Notes: a model not told the origin generated them from the sequence alone. 46,030 nucleotides of DNA from Candidatus Palauibacter australiensis (GCA_026705295.1 JAPPBA010000074.1:1-46030), one strand, 5' to 3'; positions 6,655 to 14,669 are shown, counted from the stretch's first letter. Program-made: numbers and translations.

Positions 6655-8991
6655 TCAGTACCCCCATTCGAATCTCGGCGTATAGCCGTCCAGCGACGAA
6701 TACTGCGGCGGCCACGGGATCGGCGCCCCCGAAGCGTAGGCGGCGTGCCGGGTCCAGTATGGGTCCCAGAGGTGCGCGCGGGCGAGACAGCAGAGGTCCG
6801 CGCGCCCCGCCGCGAGGATCGTGTTCACGTCCATGAAGGACGAGATGTTGCCCACGGCCATGGTCGCGATCCCCGCCTCGTGCCGGATGCGGTCCGAGAA
6901 CGGCGTCTGGTACTGGCGGCCGTAAACCGGCTCCTGCCAGGGGACGGTCTGGCCCGCCGAGACATCGACGATGTCCACGCCCGCCTCCTTCAAGCGTCGC
7001 GCGATCTCGACGGCGCCGTCGGCGCTCATCCCGCCCTCCGCCCAGTCCACCGCGGAGATTCGGACTGAAATCGGCTTCTCCGGCGGCCACGCCGATCGCA
7101 CCGCCGCGAGCACCTCGAGCGGGAACCGCAGCCGTCCATCCACGTCGCCCCCGTACTCGTCCTCACGGAGGTTCGTGAGGGGAGAGATGAAGCTGGCCAG
7201 CAGGTAGCCGTGCGCGAAGTGGATCTCCAGCAGGTCGAACCCCGCCTCCTCCGACATCTCCGCCGCGCGGCGGAACTCGTCGGTCACCCGGTCCATGTCT
7301 CGCCGCGTCATCTCGCGCGGCACCGGGCTGTGTTCGAACCAGGGCACGGGAGAGGCGGCCATGATCGGCCAGCCGCCCTCCTCGAGCGGTTCGTTGTCGC
7401 CCTCCCAGGACAGGTGCGTGGAAGCCTTCCGGCCCGCGTGGCCCAGCTGCATCCCGATCGCCGCTTCGGAGTGGCGATGCACGAAATCGACGATCCGCTT
7501 CCACGCGCCCACATGCGCGGGAGCGTACATCCCCGTGCAGCCCAGCGAGATACGGCCTTCCCTACTCACGTCCGTCATCTCCGACATCACGAGTCCGGCT
7601 CCGCCGATCGCCCGGCTGCCGAGGTTCACCAGGTGCCAGTCATCCGGCGTCCCCTCGTCCGCGGAATACTGGCACATGGCCGAGACGACGACCCGATTCT
7701 TCAGTTCGAGCTCCCGCAGCCGGAACGGGGCGAGGAGAGGGGGCGGAGCCTGGCCGCGCCCGACGCTCTCGAGGGGAGATGTTCCGGCCGCCGCGGCTGC
7801 ATCCGCTGTGGCTGCATCCGCTGTGGCGGCATCCGCCGCGGCCCGCTCCGCGAACCGGCGGTCGACGCGCGCGGTGAACTCGGGGTCGCGCAGGGCGAGG
7901 TTGGAGTGGGTGATGCGGAGGCTGCGCGTGATGAGGTTGAAGGCGAACTGCACGGGTTCCGTCTCCAGGAAACGCTCGGTGCCCTCGAACCACTCGAGAC
8001 TGGCCTGGGCCGCCCTCTGCGCGCTCTCGACCTCGGGCCGGCGCGCCGTCTCGTAGGCCTCCAGCGCGGGAGCCACCGCGAGATCGTGCGCGAGGAGCGA
8101 TTCGTGAAGCGAAATCGCGTCGATCATCGCCAGCCGCGTGCCCGACCCGATGGAGAAGTGGGCCGAGTGCGCGGCGTCGCCGACGAGCACGATGTGGCCG
8201 TGCCGCCACGACCGGTTCCGGACGGTCGGGAAGCCCCGCCAGATCGAGCGGTTTGCGATGAGCCGGTGGGAGTCCAGTTCCTCGCGGAACGCATCCTCGA
8301 GAAAGGAGACGGTCTCCTCTTCGGAGGCGGCGTCCATGCCGGCGGCGCGCCACGTGGCCTCGGTCGCCTCGACGATGAAGGTGGAGACGGCTTCTCCGTC
8401 CGCGCCATCGGGCCTGTACTGATATGCGTGCACCCGCCACAGGCCGTGTTCGGTCTCCCGAAAATAAAACGTGAAGGCGGGGAAGGGCTTCGTCGTGCCG
8501 AGCCACACGAACCGGTTCGGACGGAGATCGACGCGGGGGCCGAACGCGTCGGCGTATCGATCCCGCATGCGGCTGTTCACTCCATCGGCGGCGAGCACGA
8601 GGTCGGCGCCGGCGTACGCCTCCTCCGACCCGACTTCCACGCCGCACCGCAGATCGACGCCGAGTTCGCGCGCCCGCGACTCCAGGACCTCGAGGAGCGT
8701 GGTGCGGGCCAGGCCGCTGAACCCGTGTCCGGTCGACGTGAGCCGGTGGCCCCGGTAGTGGATGTCGATGTCGTCCCAGTGGTGGAAGGACCGCGTGATC
8801 GCCTCGTAACTCTCGAGGTCGGCGGCGGCGAGTTCCTCCAGCGTGGCGTCGGAGAAGACAACGCCGAAGCCGTAGGTGTCGCCGGGACGGTTGCGTTCGA
8901 GGACGATGACATCGTGCGCCGGATCCGAGCGCTTCATCAGGATCGCGAAGTACAGGCCGGCCGGCCCGCCTCCGACGCAGACGATCCTCAG
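6655..8991 (-). CDS. Anthraniloyl-CoA monooxygenase/reductase fusion (FAD hydroxylase + OYE domain)
   Basis: The 778-residue protein is a two-domain fusion. Residues 1-375 form an aromatic hydroxylase FAD domain starting RIVCVGGGPAG, with VLVGDAAHSAHFSIGSG as the second FAD motif. Residues about 380-405 are an Ala/Thr/Asp linker. The rest is an old-yellow-enzyme domain (LKNRVVVSAMCQYSA, GMQLGHAGRKAS, AVGNISS). This is the layout of 2-aminobenzoyl-CoA monooxygenase/reductase and salicylyl-CoA 5-hydroxylase. It would hydroxylate and then reduce anthraniloyl-CoA, ending aromaticity. No ATG, GTG or TTG precedes the Rossmann motif close by. CTG at 8991 overlaps the previous stop as CTGA and is the likely start. 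The kyn genes in the operon favour anthraniloyl-CoA over salicylyl-CoA. Confidence 0.85.
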   Translation of the reverse strand: MRIVCVGGGPAGLYFAILMKRSDPAHDVIVLERNRPGDTYGFGVVFSDATLEELAAADLESYEAITRSFHHWDDIDIHYRGHRLTSTGHGFSGLARTTLLEVLESRARELGVDLRCGVEVGSEEAYAGADLVLAADGVNSRMRDRYADAFGPRVDLRPNRFVWLGTTKPFPAFTFYFRETEHGLWRVHAYQYRPDGADGEAVSTFIVEATEATWRAAGMDAASEEETVSFLEDAFREELDSHRLIANRSIWRGFPTVRNRSWRHGHIVLVGDAAHSAHFSIGSGTRLAMIDAISLHESLLAHDLAVAPALEAYETARRPEVESAQRAAQASLEWFEGTERFLETEPVQFAFNLITRSLRITHSNLALRDPEFTARVDRRFAERAAADAATADAATADAAAAAGTSPLESVGRGQAPPPLLAPFRLRELELKNRVVVSAMCQYSADEGTPDDWHLVNLGSRAIGGAGLVMSEMTDVSREGRISLGCTGMYAPAHVGAWKRIVDFVHRHSEAAIGMQLGHAGRKASTHLSWEGDNEPLEEGGWPIMAASPVPWFEHSPVPREMTRRDMDRVTDEFRRAAEMSEEAGFDLLEIHFAHGYLLASFISPLTNLREDEYGGDVDGRLRFPLEVLAAVRSAWPPEKPISVRISAVDWAEGGMSADGAVEIARRLKEAGVDIVDVSAGQTVPWQEPVYGRQYQTPFSDRIRHEAGIATMAVGNISSFMDVNTILAAGRADLCCLARAHLWDPYWTRHAAYASGAPIPWPPQYSSLDGYTPRFEWGY
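7796..7840. repeat. Three 15-bp tandem repeats in the fusion linker
   Basis: Units at 7796-7810 and 7811-7825 are identical (gctgcatccgctgtg), and 7826-7840 is a diverged copy. Read on the minus strand they encode a DAATA-type repeat in the linker between the FAD and OYE domains. The repeat is a likely site of length variation between strains and is not expected to affect catalysis. Confidence 0.85.
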
Positions 8992-10148
8992 AGGTCGCTC
9001 TCGCCGCGCGCGGCGTCGAGCAGATGACGCGCGATGATGAGACGCTGGATCTCGGTGGCGCCCTCGTAGATGCGGAGGGCCCTCACGGAGCGGTAGAGCC
9101 GGTCGACCGGGTGGTCCGCCAGCACGCCGCGTCCGCCGAGGATCTGCACGGCGTCGTCCACCACGCCCTGCGCGATTTCGGTCGCGAAGGACTTTGCCAT
9201 GGCGGCTTCGAGGTCGGTGCGGTCTGCCCCGCCGTCGCGCTCCCAGGCCGCTCGATACACGAGGAGCCGGGCGGCGGTCAGGTCGGTGCCCATGCGCCCC
9301 ACCTTCTCCTGCGTGATCTGAAAATCGGCGAGCGCTCGTCCGAACTGTCGGCGTGAGAGGGCGTGGTGGAGCGCTTCGTGCAGCGCGCGGCCCGCCATCC
9401 CGCAGGCCGCGGCGCCAACGGTGGGGCGCAGGCGGTCGAGCGTGGCGAGCCCGAGCTTGTACCCTTCGCCCTCGCCTCCGACGCGGGCCGAGGCCGGAAG
9501 CCGGCAGTCCTCCAGCGCGATCTCGCCCAGCGGGTGGGGGTCGGCCATCACGAGCGGCCGCACGAAGCGGAATCCCTTCGTATCGGCCGGGAGGAGGAAG
9601 GCGGAGATCCCTGCCACGCCTTCGCCCGGATCGGTGACCGCGAACAGGAGATAGAAGTCCGCGATCCCCGCGTTCGAGATGAAGGTCTTCACGCCGTTGA
9701 GGACGTAGTCGTTCCCGTCCCGGACGGCGGTCGTGCGCATGGCGGCCACGTCGGACCCCGCCTCCGGCTCGCTCATCGCGAAGGCGGCCACGGCTCGCCC
9801 GCGGATGGCGCGGTCGAGCCACAGCCGCCGCTGCCTCTCATCGCCGGCCAGTGCGATCGGGGTCGACCCCAACGCCTGGAGCGCGAACATTGCGTCCGCG
9901 AGCGGTGAGTAGAAGGCCAGCGTCTCTCGCGTCACGGAACAGGCCCGGAAGTCCTGTTGGGCAACCGCCTTCAGCCAGCCGCCCCGCCCCAGGGATGCGC
10001 AGATCTCCCGCGCGTAGCGGCGGGCGAGATCATCATCGTCCCGGTGCGCGTGTTCGGCGAACTCCGCCGCCGCATAGCGCCCGAGCCCCTCCCCGAGTTC
10101 GAGGTGCCGCGGTTCGAGGAAGGCGCGGACCGGGTGGAGATCGATCAC
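8988..10148 (-). CDS. Acyl-CoA dehydrogenase
   Basis: The 386-residue flavoprotein has the acyl-CoA dehydrogenase signature AFAMSEPEAGSDVAAM, the middle-domain motif NGVKTFISNAG, and near the C-terminus QILGGRGVLADHPVDRLYRS followed by YEGATEIQRLIIARHLL, where the glutamate of YEG is the expected catalytic base. GTG 10148 is the start and overlaps the hydratase stop as GTGA. Its own stop overlaps the next start as CTGA. The substrate is not readable from sequence. In this operon it probably oxidises an alicyclic or ring-opened CoA thioester made after the monooxygenase/reductase. An electron-transfer flavoprotein is needed but is not encoded here. Confidence 0.88.
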   Translation of the reverse strand: MIDLHPVRAFLEPRHLELGEGLGRYAAAEFAEHAHRDDDDLARRYAREICASLGRGGWLKAVAQQDFRACSVTRETLAFYSPLADAMFALQALGSTPIALAGDERQRRLWLDRAIRGRAVAAFAMSEPEAGSDVAAMRTTAVRDGNDYVLNGVKTFISNAGIADFYLLFAVTDPGEGVAGISAFLLPADTKGFRFVRPLVMADPHPLGEIALEDCRLPASARVGGEGEGYKLGLATLDRLRPTVGAAACGMAGRALHEALHHALSRRQFGRALADFQITQEKVGRMGTDLTAARLLVYRAAWERDGGADRTDLEAAMAKSFATEIAQGVVDDAVQILGGRGVLADHPVDRLYRSVRALRIYEGATEIQRLIIARHLLDAARGESDL

Positions 10149-10945
10149 GAGAACACCGCGGCCCGCTTCTCGACGAAGGCGCGGAAGCCCTCGCGGAAGT
10201 TCGGTTCCTCCATGCAGGCGGCCTGCAGGCGGGCCTCCTCGGCGAGCGCGTCGCGCAACGTCATGTGTGCCTCCGTCTCCAGAGCGCGCTTGGTGACGGA
10301 CAGCGCGGCGGTGGGTCCCGCCGCCAGCCGCGCCGCCCACTCCGTCCCCGCGGCGAGCGCCTCGCCATCGGGCACGACCCGATGGTACAGTCCGACGCGG
10401 AGCGCCTCCCGCGCGTCGAGAAAATCGCCCGTCATCAGAAGCTCCGTCGCACGCCCGAGACCGATGATTCGCGGCAGGAGCCAGGCGATCCCCATGTCGG
10501 CGCCGGACAGCCCGACGCGCGTGAACAGGTAGGCGATCTTCGCGGATTCCGCCGCGATCCGCACATCGCAGGCGGTCGCGATCACGGCCCCGGCCCCCGC
10601 CACCGTGCCGTTCAGGGCGCCGACGACGGGCCTTCCGCACTCCCGCATGGCGGCGATCAGGTCGCACGTCATCCGCGTGAAGTCGAGCAACTCCGCGGCG
10701 TCCATCTCGAGGAGTGGTCCGATGATGTCGCGCACATCTCCGCCCGTGCAGAAGGCGGCGCCGGCGCCCGTGATGACGACCGCGCGAACCCCCGGCTCAC
10801 GGTCGAGCGCGCGGAACGTGTTTCGGAGTTCGTCGTAAATCTCGAAGGTCAGCGCATTGCCCCGTTCCGGACGGTTCAGCGTGATCGTCGCGACGGATGT
10901 CGCCGCATCGACCTCGTACAGGAATGAACTCGGGTTCAGATGCAC
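10145..10945 (-). CDS. Enoyl-CoA hydratase/isomerase family protein
   Basis: The 266-residue crotonase-fold protein has both oxyanion-hole segments, GAGAAFCTGGDVRDI and NGTVAGAGAVIATACDVRIA, and the trailing FTRVGLSGADMGIAWLLPR. GTG 10945 is the start, with GGAAGGA about eight bases upstream; 31 bases separate it from the RidA-like gene. The two glutamates that define classical enoyl-CoA hydratases (rat E144 and E164) are not seen: the positions appear as Ala/Val and Thr/Arg. An Asp in SGAD lies where PaaG-type isomerases have a catalytic Asp. It may therefore be an isomerase, ring hydrolase or hydratase with other chemistry. Assignment beyond the crotonase family is inference. Confidence 0.82.
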   Translation of the reverse strand: MHLNPSSFLYEVDAATSVATITLNRPERGNALTFEIYDELRNTFRALDREPGVRAVVITGAGAAFCTGGDVRDIIGPLLEMDAAELLDFTRMTCDLIAAMRECGRPVVGALNGTVAGAGAVIATACDVRIAAESAKIAYLFTRVGLSGADMGIAWLLPRIIGLGRATELLMTGDFLDAREALRVGLYHRVVPDGEALAAGTEWAARLAAGPTAALSVTKRALETEAHMTLRDALAEEARLQAACMEEPNFREGFRAFVEKRAAVFS

Positions 10946-10976
10946 GGTGCGCTTCCTTCCAGGCGGTGGTGCGAGG

Positions 10977-11384
10977 TCATGGCAGGACGGCGGTCGCCTC
11001 GATCTCGACCTGCGCGCCGGTATCGACGAGCCCGCTGACCTCGACGAGCGCCATGGCGGGATAGTGCCGGCCCAAGCGGGCGCGCCACGCGGCCCCAAGC
11101 TCGGAACGGGCCTCCCGGTAGGCGGCGAGATCCGTCACGTAGATGGTCATCCGTCCGATGTGCGAGGGCTCGCCGCCCGCTGCCCGCACGACCGTCAGCA
11201 CGCGATCGAGCGCGAGCGCGAACTGCGCGGCGAAGTCCGGAGTCTCAATCTGTCCTCCCGATCCGCTTGCGGTCTGGCCGGCAACGAAGAGCACGCGCCC
11301 GCCGGGAGGAGCGAGGAGGCCGTGATTCCAGCCCCTCGGCTCGCCAAGCGCGGCCGGGTTCAGCACCTCGAACGCGTCGGTCAC
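10977..11384 (-). CDS. RidA/YjgF/TdcF-family protein
   Basis: This 135-residue protein has the Rid fold pattern: LFVAGQTAS, FALALDRVLTVVRAAGG, MTIYVTDLAAYREA and the C-terminal YPAMALVEVSGL...VEIEATAV. Archetypal RidA has Arg105 in PARSCVEV, needed for imine hydrolysis; here the matching position is M111 (PAMALVEV). GTG 11384 overlaps the SDR stop as GTGA. Family members hydrolyse enamines/imines, and 2-aminomuconate deaminase is a Rid protein. In this operon the monooxygenase/reductase product is expected to hold an enamine nitrogen, so a deaminating role is attractive, but the missing arginine argues for altered chemistry. Confidence 0.83.
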   Translation of the reverse strand: MTDAFEVLNPAALGEPRGWNHGLLAPPGGRVLFVAGQTASGSGGQIETPDFAAQFALALDRVLTVVRAAGGEPSHIGRMTIYVTDLAAYREARSELGAAWRARLGRHYPAMALVEVSGLVDTGAQVEIEATAVLP

Positions 11385-12163
11385 GGGAGAGTCGCCGTGG
11401 CACCGCCGTCCAGCACGATGGTCTGGCCGTTGATGCTCCGCGCTTCGTCTCCGCAGAGGAACGCGATCGATGCCGCGACCTCCCCGGGGGCAATGAGCCG
11501 GCCCTGCGGCGTCGTCGCAAGGATCGCCTCGACGGCGTCGGTCTCATCCATGTCCGTTCGCTTCACGATGTTCTCGATCGTGGCGTCCGTCATCGGCGTG
11601 TCGACGTAGCCGGGACAGACCGCGTTCACCGTAACCCCGGCCCCGGCCACCTCGGCCGCGGCGGCACGCGTGAGTCCGAGCAGGGCGTGCTTCGATGCGG
11701 CGTAGGCGGCGATGTAGCGCGCCCCGCGCAGGCCGGCGACCGAGGCCACGTTCACGATCCGGCCCCAGCCGCGCTCCATCATGCCGGGCATCACGCCCTG
11801 CATCGCGAGAAACGCGCCGGTCGCGTTGATGCGCCACAGCCGGTCCCACTCCTCCAGGGCGAGTTTCACGACGGCCGCGGAACTGGCCACACCGGCGTTG
11901 TTCACGAGGATGTCCACGGCGCCGAGACGATGCTCGGCCTCGCGGCACAGGGCCTTCACGTTCGCCGGGTCCGACACGTCGCACGTCGCCGCCCAGGCCT
12001 CGCCGCCGCCGTCCCGCAGTTCGGCCGCGACGGCCTCGATCTCCGGCGTGCTCCGCGCCGCCAGGACCAGCCGGACGCCTCGATCCGCCAGCGTCCGCGC
12101 CGTCGCGGCCCCGATGCCGCGCCCCCCGCCCGTGACGAGAGCGCCACGTCCGGCAAGACTCAC
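11381..12163 (-). CDS. Short-chain dehydrogenase/reductase
   Basis: The 260-residue classical SDR has the NAD(P) motif TGGGRGIG near residue 11, NNAG near 88, a catalytic serine in NVASVAGLRGA, Y-x3-K in YAASK, and NAVCPGYVDTPM. It ends with the usual INGQTIVLDGG. The start is GTG 12163, overlapping the creatininase-family stop by four bases, and its stop overlaps the RidA-like start. The family oxidises or reduces alcohols and ketones. In this operon a 3-hydroxyacyl-CoA dehydrogenase or ring-keto reductase step is likely. The substrate is inferred from neighbours only. Confidence 0.86.
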   Translation of the reverse strand: MSLAGRGALVTGGGRGIGAATARTLADRGVRLVLAARSTPEIEAVAAELRDGGGEAWAATCDVSDPANVKALCREAEHRLGAVDILVNNAGVASSAAVVKLALEEWDRLWRINATGAFLAMQGVMPGMMERGWGRIVNVASVAGLRGARYIAAYAASKHALLGLTRAAAAEVAGAGVTVNAVCPGYVDTPMTDATIENIVKRTDMDETDAVEAILATTPQGRLIAPGEVAASIAFLCGDEARSINGQTIVLDGGATATLP

Positions 12164-12927
12164 GACTCTTTCTCCTCCCTCAGGGCTTCTCTCACGGCCT
12201 CCGCGAGGATGTCGCCGAGCGTCTCAATGGTAGCACGTCCCTCTTCCGCCGTCGCCTGCGACGGGTAGCCGAAATAGGCGCGCGTCCCCCCCGCTTCCGC
12301 GAAGTCTCCCATCCCGGCCCGGATCGCGGCGGAGAGGGAGACGGGATTGTCCTCCAGTTCACGCATGATCTCCTCACGTACGCGCCGGGGGTCGCGGGCG
12401 AGGAGGATCGAACCCTCGTACCGCCCGGCATGACAGGCGCCGCTCCGGAACTCCTCGGTGAGCCGGCCTCCCCACGGCCGGAGCGTGACATCCGGAAACA
12501 CGACGCGAATCGAGTCGTCCCCGCCGGTCGTCTCGGCGGCAGCCCGAAGCGCCTCGAGGTTGGCGGGATCGAAGTGGGCGTTCGCGATCGCCAGGGTGGC
12601 GATCCCGGCCCGACGCAGGCTGGCGGCGATGTCGGCGATGAGCGCGGTGAGCGTCGCGGTCCCGATATCGATCGTGCCGGGGAAGCTCGCCGAGAAGGCG
12701 GCCGGCGTGTACCGGAGGCCGTCGAGGAGCACGATCTCCAGACCCAGAGCCGAAAGCCGTCGCGCGCCGGCTTCCGCCATCGCTTCCGCAATGGTGACGT
12801 CGGTGTCGAGAGGCAGGTGGGGGCCGTGCGCTTCGGTCGCTCCGACGGGCAGGATCGCCACCGTTCGCCCGAGGTCGAGCGCCCCGACTTCCTCCCAGGT
12901 GAGGTCCGAAAGCCTGTGCAGAGTCAT
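12160..12927 (-). CDS. Creatininase-family metal-dependent amidohydrolase
   Basis: The 255-residue protein has the metal-binding block E32-x-H34-G-x-H37-L-P-x3-D43 (VGATEAHGPHLPLDTD) and the later CHAGRYEGS with its conserved Glu, both typical of creatininase-fold amidohydrolases. The usual NGHGGN motif is changed to NAHFDPAN. It is the first gene of the minus-strand kyn/anthraniloyl-CoA operon. Family members include creatininase, MftE and ArfB, the last being an archaeal N-formyl hydrolase. With no classical kynurenine formamidase here, this protein is a candidate for that step; ring C-N hydrolysis lower in the pathway is the alternative. There is no clear Shine-Dalgarno; TTGCGC and TAGCGA, 17 bases apart, end just before the ATG, so translation may be leaderless. 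Confidence 0.83.
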   Translation of the reverse strand: MTLHRLSDLTWEEVGALDLGRTVAILPVGATEAHGPHLPLDTDVTIAEAMAEAGARRLSALGLEIVLLDGLRYTPAAFSASFPGTIDIGTATLTALIADIAASLRRAGIATLAIANAHFDPANLEALRAAAETTGGDDSIRVVFPDVTLRPWGGRLTEEFRSGACHAGRYEGSILLARDPRRVREEIMRELEDNPVSLSAAIRAGMGDFAEAGGTRAYFGYPSQATAEEGRATIETLGDILAEAVREALREEKES

Positions 12928-12982
12928 GGAGTCTCGCTACGCCCTGCCGGGGAAGGGCGCAAGTCCGGGCGGGCCGGGTCGG

Positions 12983-13011
12983 TTGTAGACGCTCCGGCCC
13001 GCGCATACCCT
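12983..13011 (+). promoter_or_regulatory. Candidate promoter of the CoA-ligase gene (TTGTAG-N17-TACCCT)
   Basis: TTGTAG at 12983-12988 and TACCCT at 13006-13011 are 17 bases apart and end 45 bases before the ligase ATG. The same TTGTAGAC upstream half, with the same 17-base spacing, is found before both dimethylformamidase-like genes (27493-27521 and 29720-29748), which supports a real promoter class. Confidence 0.5.
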
Positions 13012-13055
13012 GCGAACCTCAGCCCGGACCGGACGACCCCCGCCGCTGGAGCCCG

Positions 13056-14669
13056 ATGCGAGACGCCGCACCGCAGCCGATCTTCGATCCGCCCGAGCGC
13101 TTCAACATCGCCGAGTACTTCCTGGGCGACCGCATTCGAGAAGGGCGGGGCGGCCGCCGCGCGCTACTCACGGCCGGCGGCGAGCAGACCTACGCGGAAG
13201 TCGAAGCGCTGGCGAACCGTTACGGCCACCTGCTGCGCGGCGCGGGCGTGCGACCGGAGGAGCGGGTCCTCATCGCGCTTCCGGACGGACCGGACTTCGT
13301 CGGCGCCCTCTTCGGCACGCTGCGGATCGGCGCCGTGGGTGTCATGCTGAACCCGTGGCTTCGGCCCGACGAGATCTCGTACTTCTTTCGTTACACGCGC
13401 GGCGCCGTCCTTCTCGTGGATTCGGGCCGTGCGCCCTCCTTTCGCGAGGGAACGCCCGCGGCGCCGGCAGCGGCGACGGTGCGGGAGTCCGGAATCCCCT
13501 GGCGCGAGGACGCCTCCGCGCCGCGCGAGACCTTCGTCGTGGACGACCCCGCGTTCGTGGCACGGCTGCATGCCCAGCCCGCGACGCTGGACCCCAGCCC
13601 GACCCACCGGGACGACCCCGCCCTCTGGCTGTTCAGCGGCGGGACGACCGGCCGCCCGAAAGGCGTCGTGCAGACGCACGCCTCGTTCGCGAACACGACG
13701 GAGTGTTACGGCAAGCGGGTGTTGGGCCTGACGGAAGACGACATCACGCTCTCCGTCCCGAAGCTGTTCTTCGGATACGCCACCGGCTCCAACCTTTTCT
13801 TCCCCTTCTCGGTCGGCGCGACCGCGGTCCTCTTCCCGGAGCGGTGCAGTCCGGAGGTTCTGTTCGAGAGGATCGCACGATTCCGGCCCACGGTGCTCGT
13901 CAACGTCCCCACCATGATCCGGCACATGGTGGCGCACCCGGACGCCGCCGCGAGCGATCTCTCAAGCCTTCGTCTCGCGACCTCGGCGGGAGAGGCCCTC
14001 CCGCCCGAACTCCACCGGCGCTGGCGCGACCGCTGGGGGGTGACGCTCCTGGACGGCCTGGGGACAGCGGAGATGTGGCACATCTTTCTCAGCAACCGCC
14101 CCGACGAGGTGCATCCGGGAACGCTCGGGCGCGCGGTGCCCGGTTTCGAGGTGCGGGTCTGCGACGACGAGGGTCGAGACCTTCCGGACGGCGAAGTGGG
14201 TTGGCTCTGGGTCCGCGGGGGGTCGCGGGCGCTGGGATACTGGCGGCGGGCGAAGGCGACGGCGGAGGCCTTCCGCGGCGAGTGGTACGTGTCGGGCGAC
14301 ATGATCGTCCGCGACGAGCGCGGCGTGTTCCGCTACTGCGGTCGCGGCGACGACATGCTCAAAGTCAGAGGAAAATGGCTCTCACCCGGCGAGGTCGAGG
14401 ATTGCCTGCTTCGGCACGCCGCCGTGGCGGAGGCGGCCGTCGTCGGCGTGCCGACTCACGAGGGCCTCGTGGAGCCGGTCGCCTGGATCGTCCCGACGAA
14501 GCGGGCCGCCGCGCGAGCCGGCGAGCTTGTTCCGGAGCTCAGGGAGTTCGTCGCTTCGCGACTGCCCTCGTACAAGACGCCCGCCGCCGTTCACGTCGCG
14601 GCCGACCTGCCGAGGACGCACCTGGGAAAGGTCGACCGCGCCGCGCTCCGCGACCGATCCCGGAGCTGA
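13056..14669 (+). CDS. 2-aminobenzoate (anthranilate)-CoA ligase, benzoate-CoA ligase family
   Basis: The 537-residue adenylate-forming enzyme has the AMP-binding loop LFSGGTTGRPKGVVQTH, the middle motif LDGLGTAEM, the hinge YVSGDMIVRDERGVFRYCGRGDDMLKVRGKWLSP and a C-terminal lysine in THLGKVDRAAL. Overall it follows the benzoate/2-aminobenzoate-CoA ligase pattern (N-terminal FNIAEYF, PKLFFGYATGSN). It would activate anthranilate from kynureninase to anthraniloyl-CoA in the cytoplasm using ATP and CoA. It is divergent from the catabolic operon, 128 bases from the creatininase-family gene, so one intergenic region probably controls both arms. Benzoate or another aryl acid is possible by sequence alone; context favours anthranilate. 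Confidence 0.88.
   Translation: MRDAAPQPIFDPPERFNIAEYFLGDRIREGRGGRRALLTAGGEQTYAEVEALANRYGHLLRGAGVRPEERVLIALPDGPDFVGALFGTLRIGAVGVMLNPWLRPDEISYFFRYTRGAVLLVDSGRAPSFREGTPAAPAAATVRESGIPWREDASAPRETFVVDDPAFVARLHAQPATLDPSPTHRDDPALWLFSGGTTGRPKGVVQTHASFANTTECYGKRVLGLTEDDITLSVPKLFFGYATGSNLFFPFSVGATAVLFPERCSPEVLFERIARFRPTVLVNVPTMIRHMVAHPDAAASDLSSLRLATSAGEALPPELHRRWRDRWGVTLLDGLGTAEMWHIFLSNRPDEVHPGTLGRAVPGFEVRVCDDEGRDLPDGEVGWLWVRGGSRALGYWRRAKATAEAFRGEWYVSGDMIVRDERGVFRYCGRGDDMLKVRGKWLSPGEVEDCLLRHAAVAEAAVVGVPTHEGLVEPVAWIVPTKRAAARAGELVPELREFVASRLPSYKTPAAVHVAADLPRTHLGKVDRAALRDRSRS

Noticed and set aside
8992-9822. Upstream extension of the monooxygenase/reductase frame by 277 codons
   Set aside because: The extra protein is Arg/Pro/Gly-rich nonsense overlapping the clear acyl-CoA dehydrogenase gene in another frame; CTG 8991 directly before the FAD motif is a better start.
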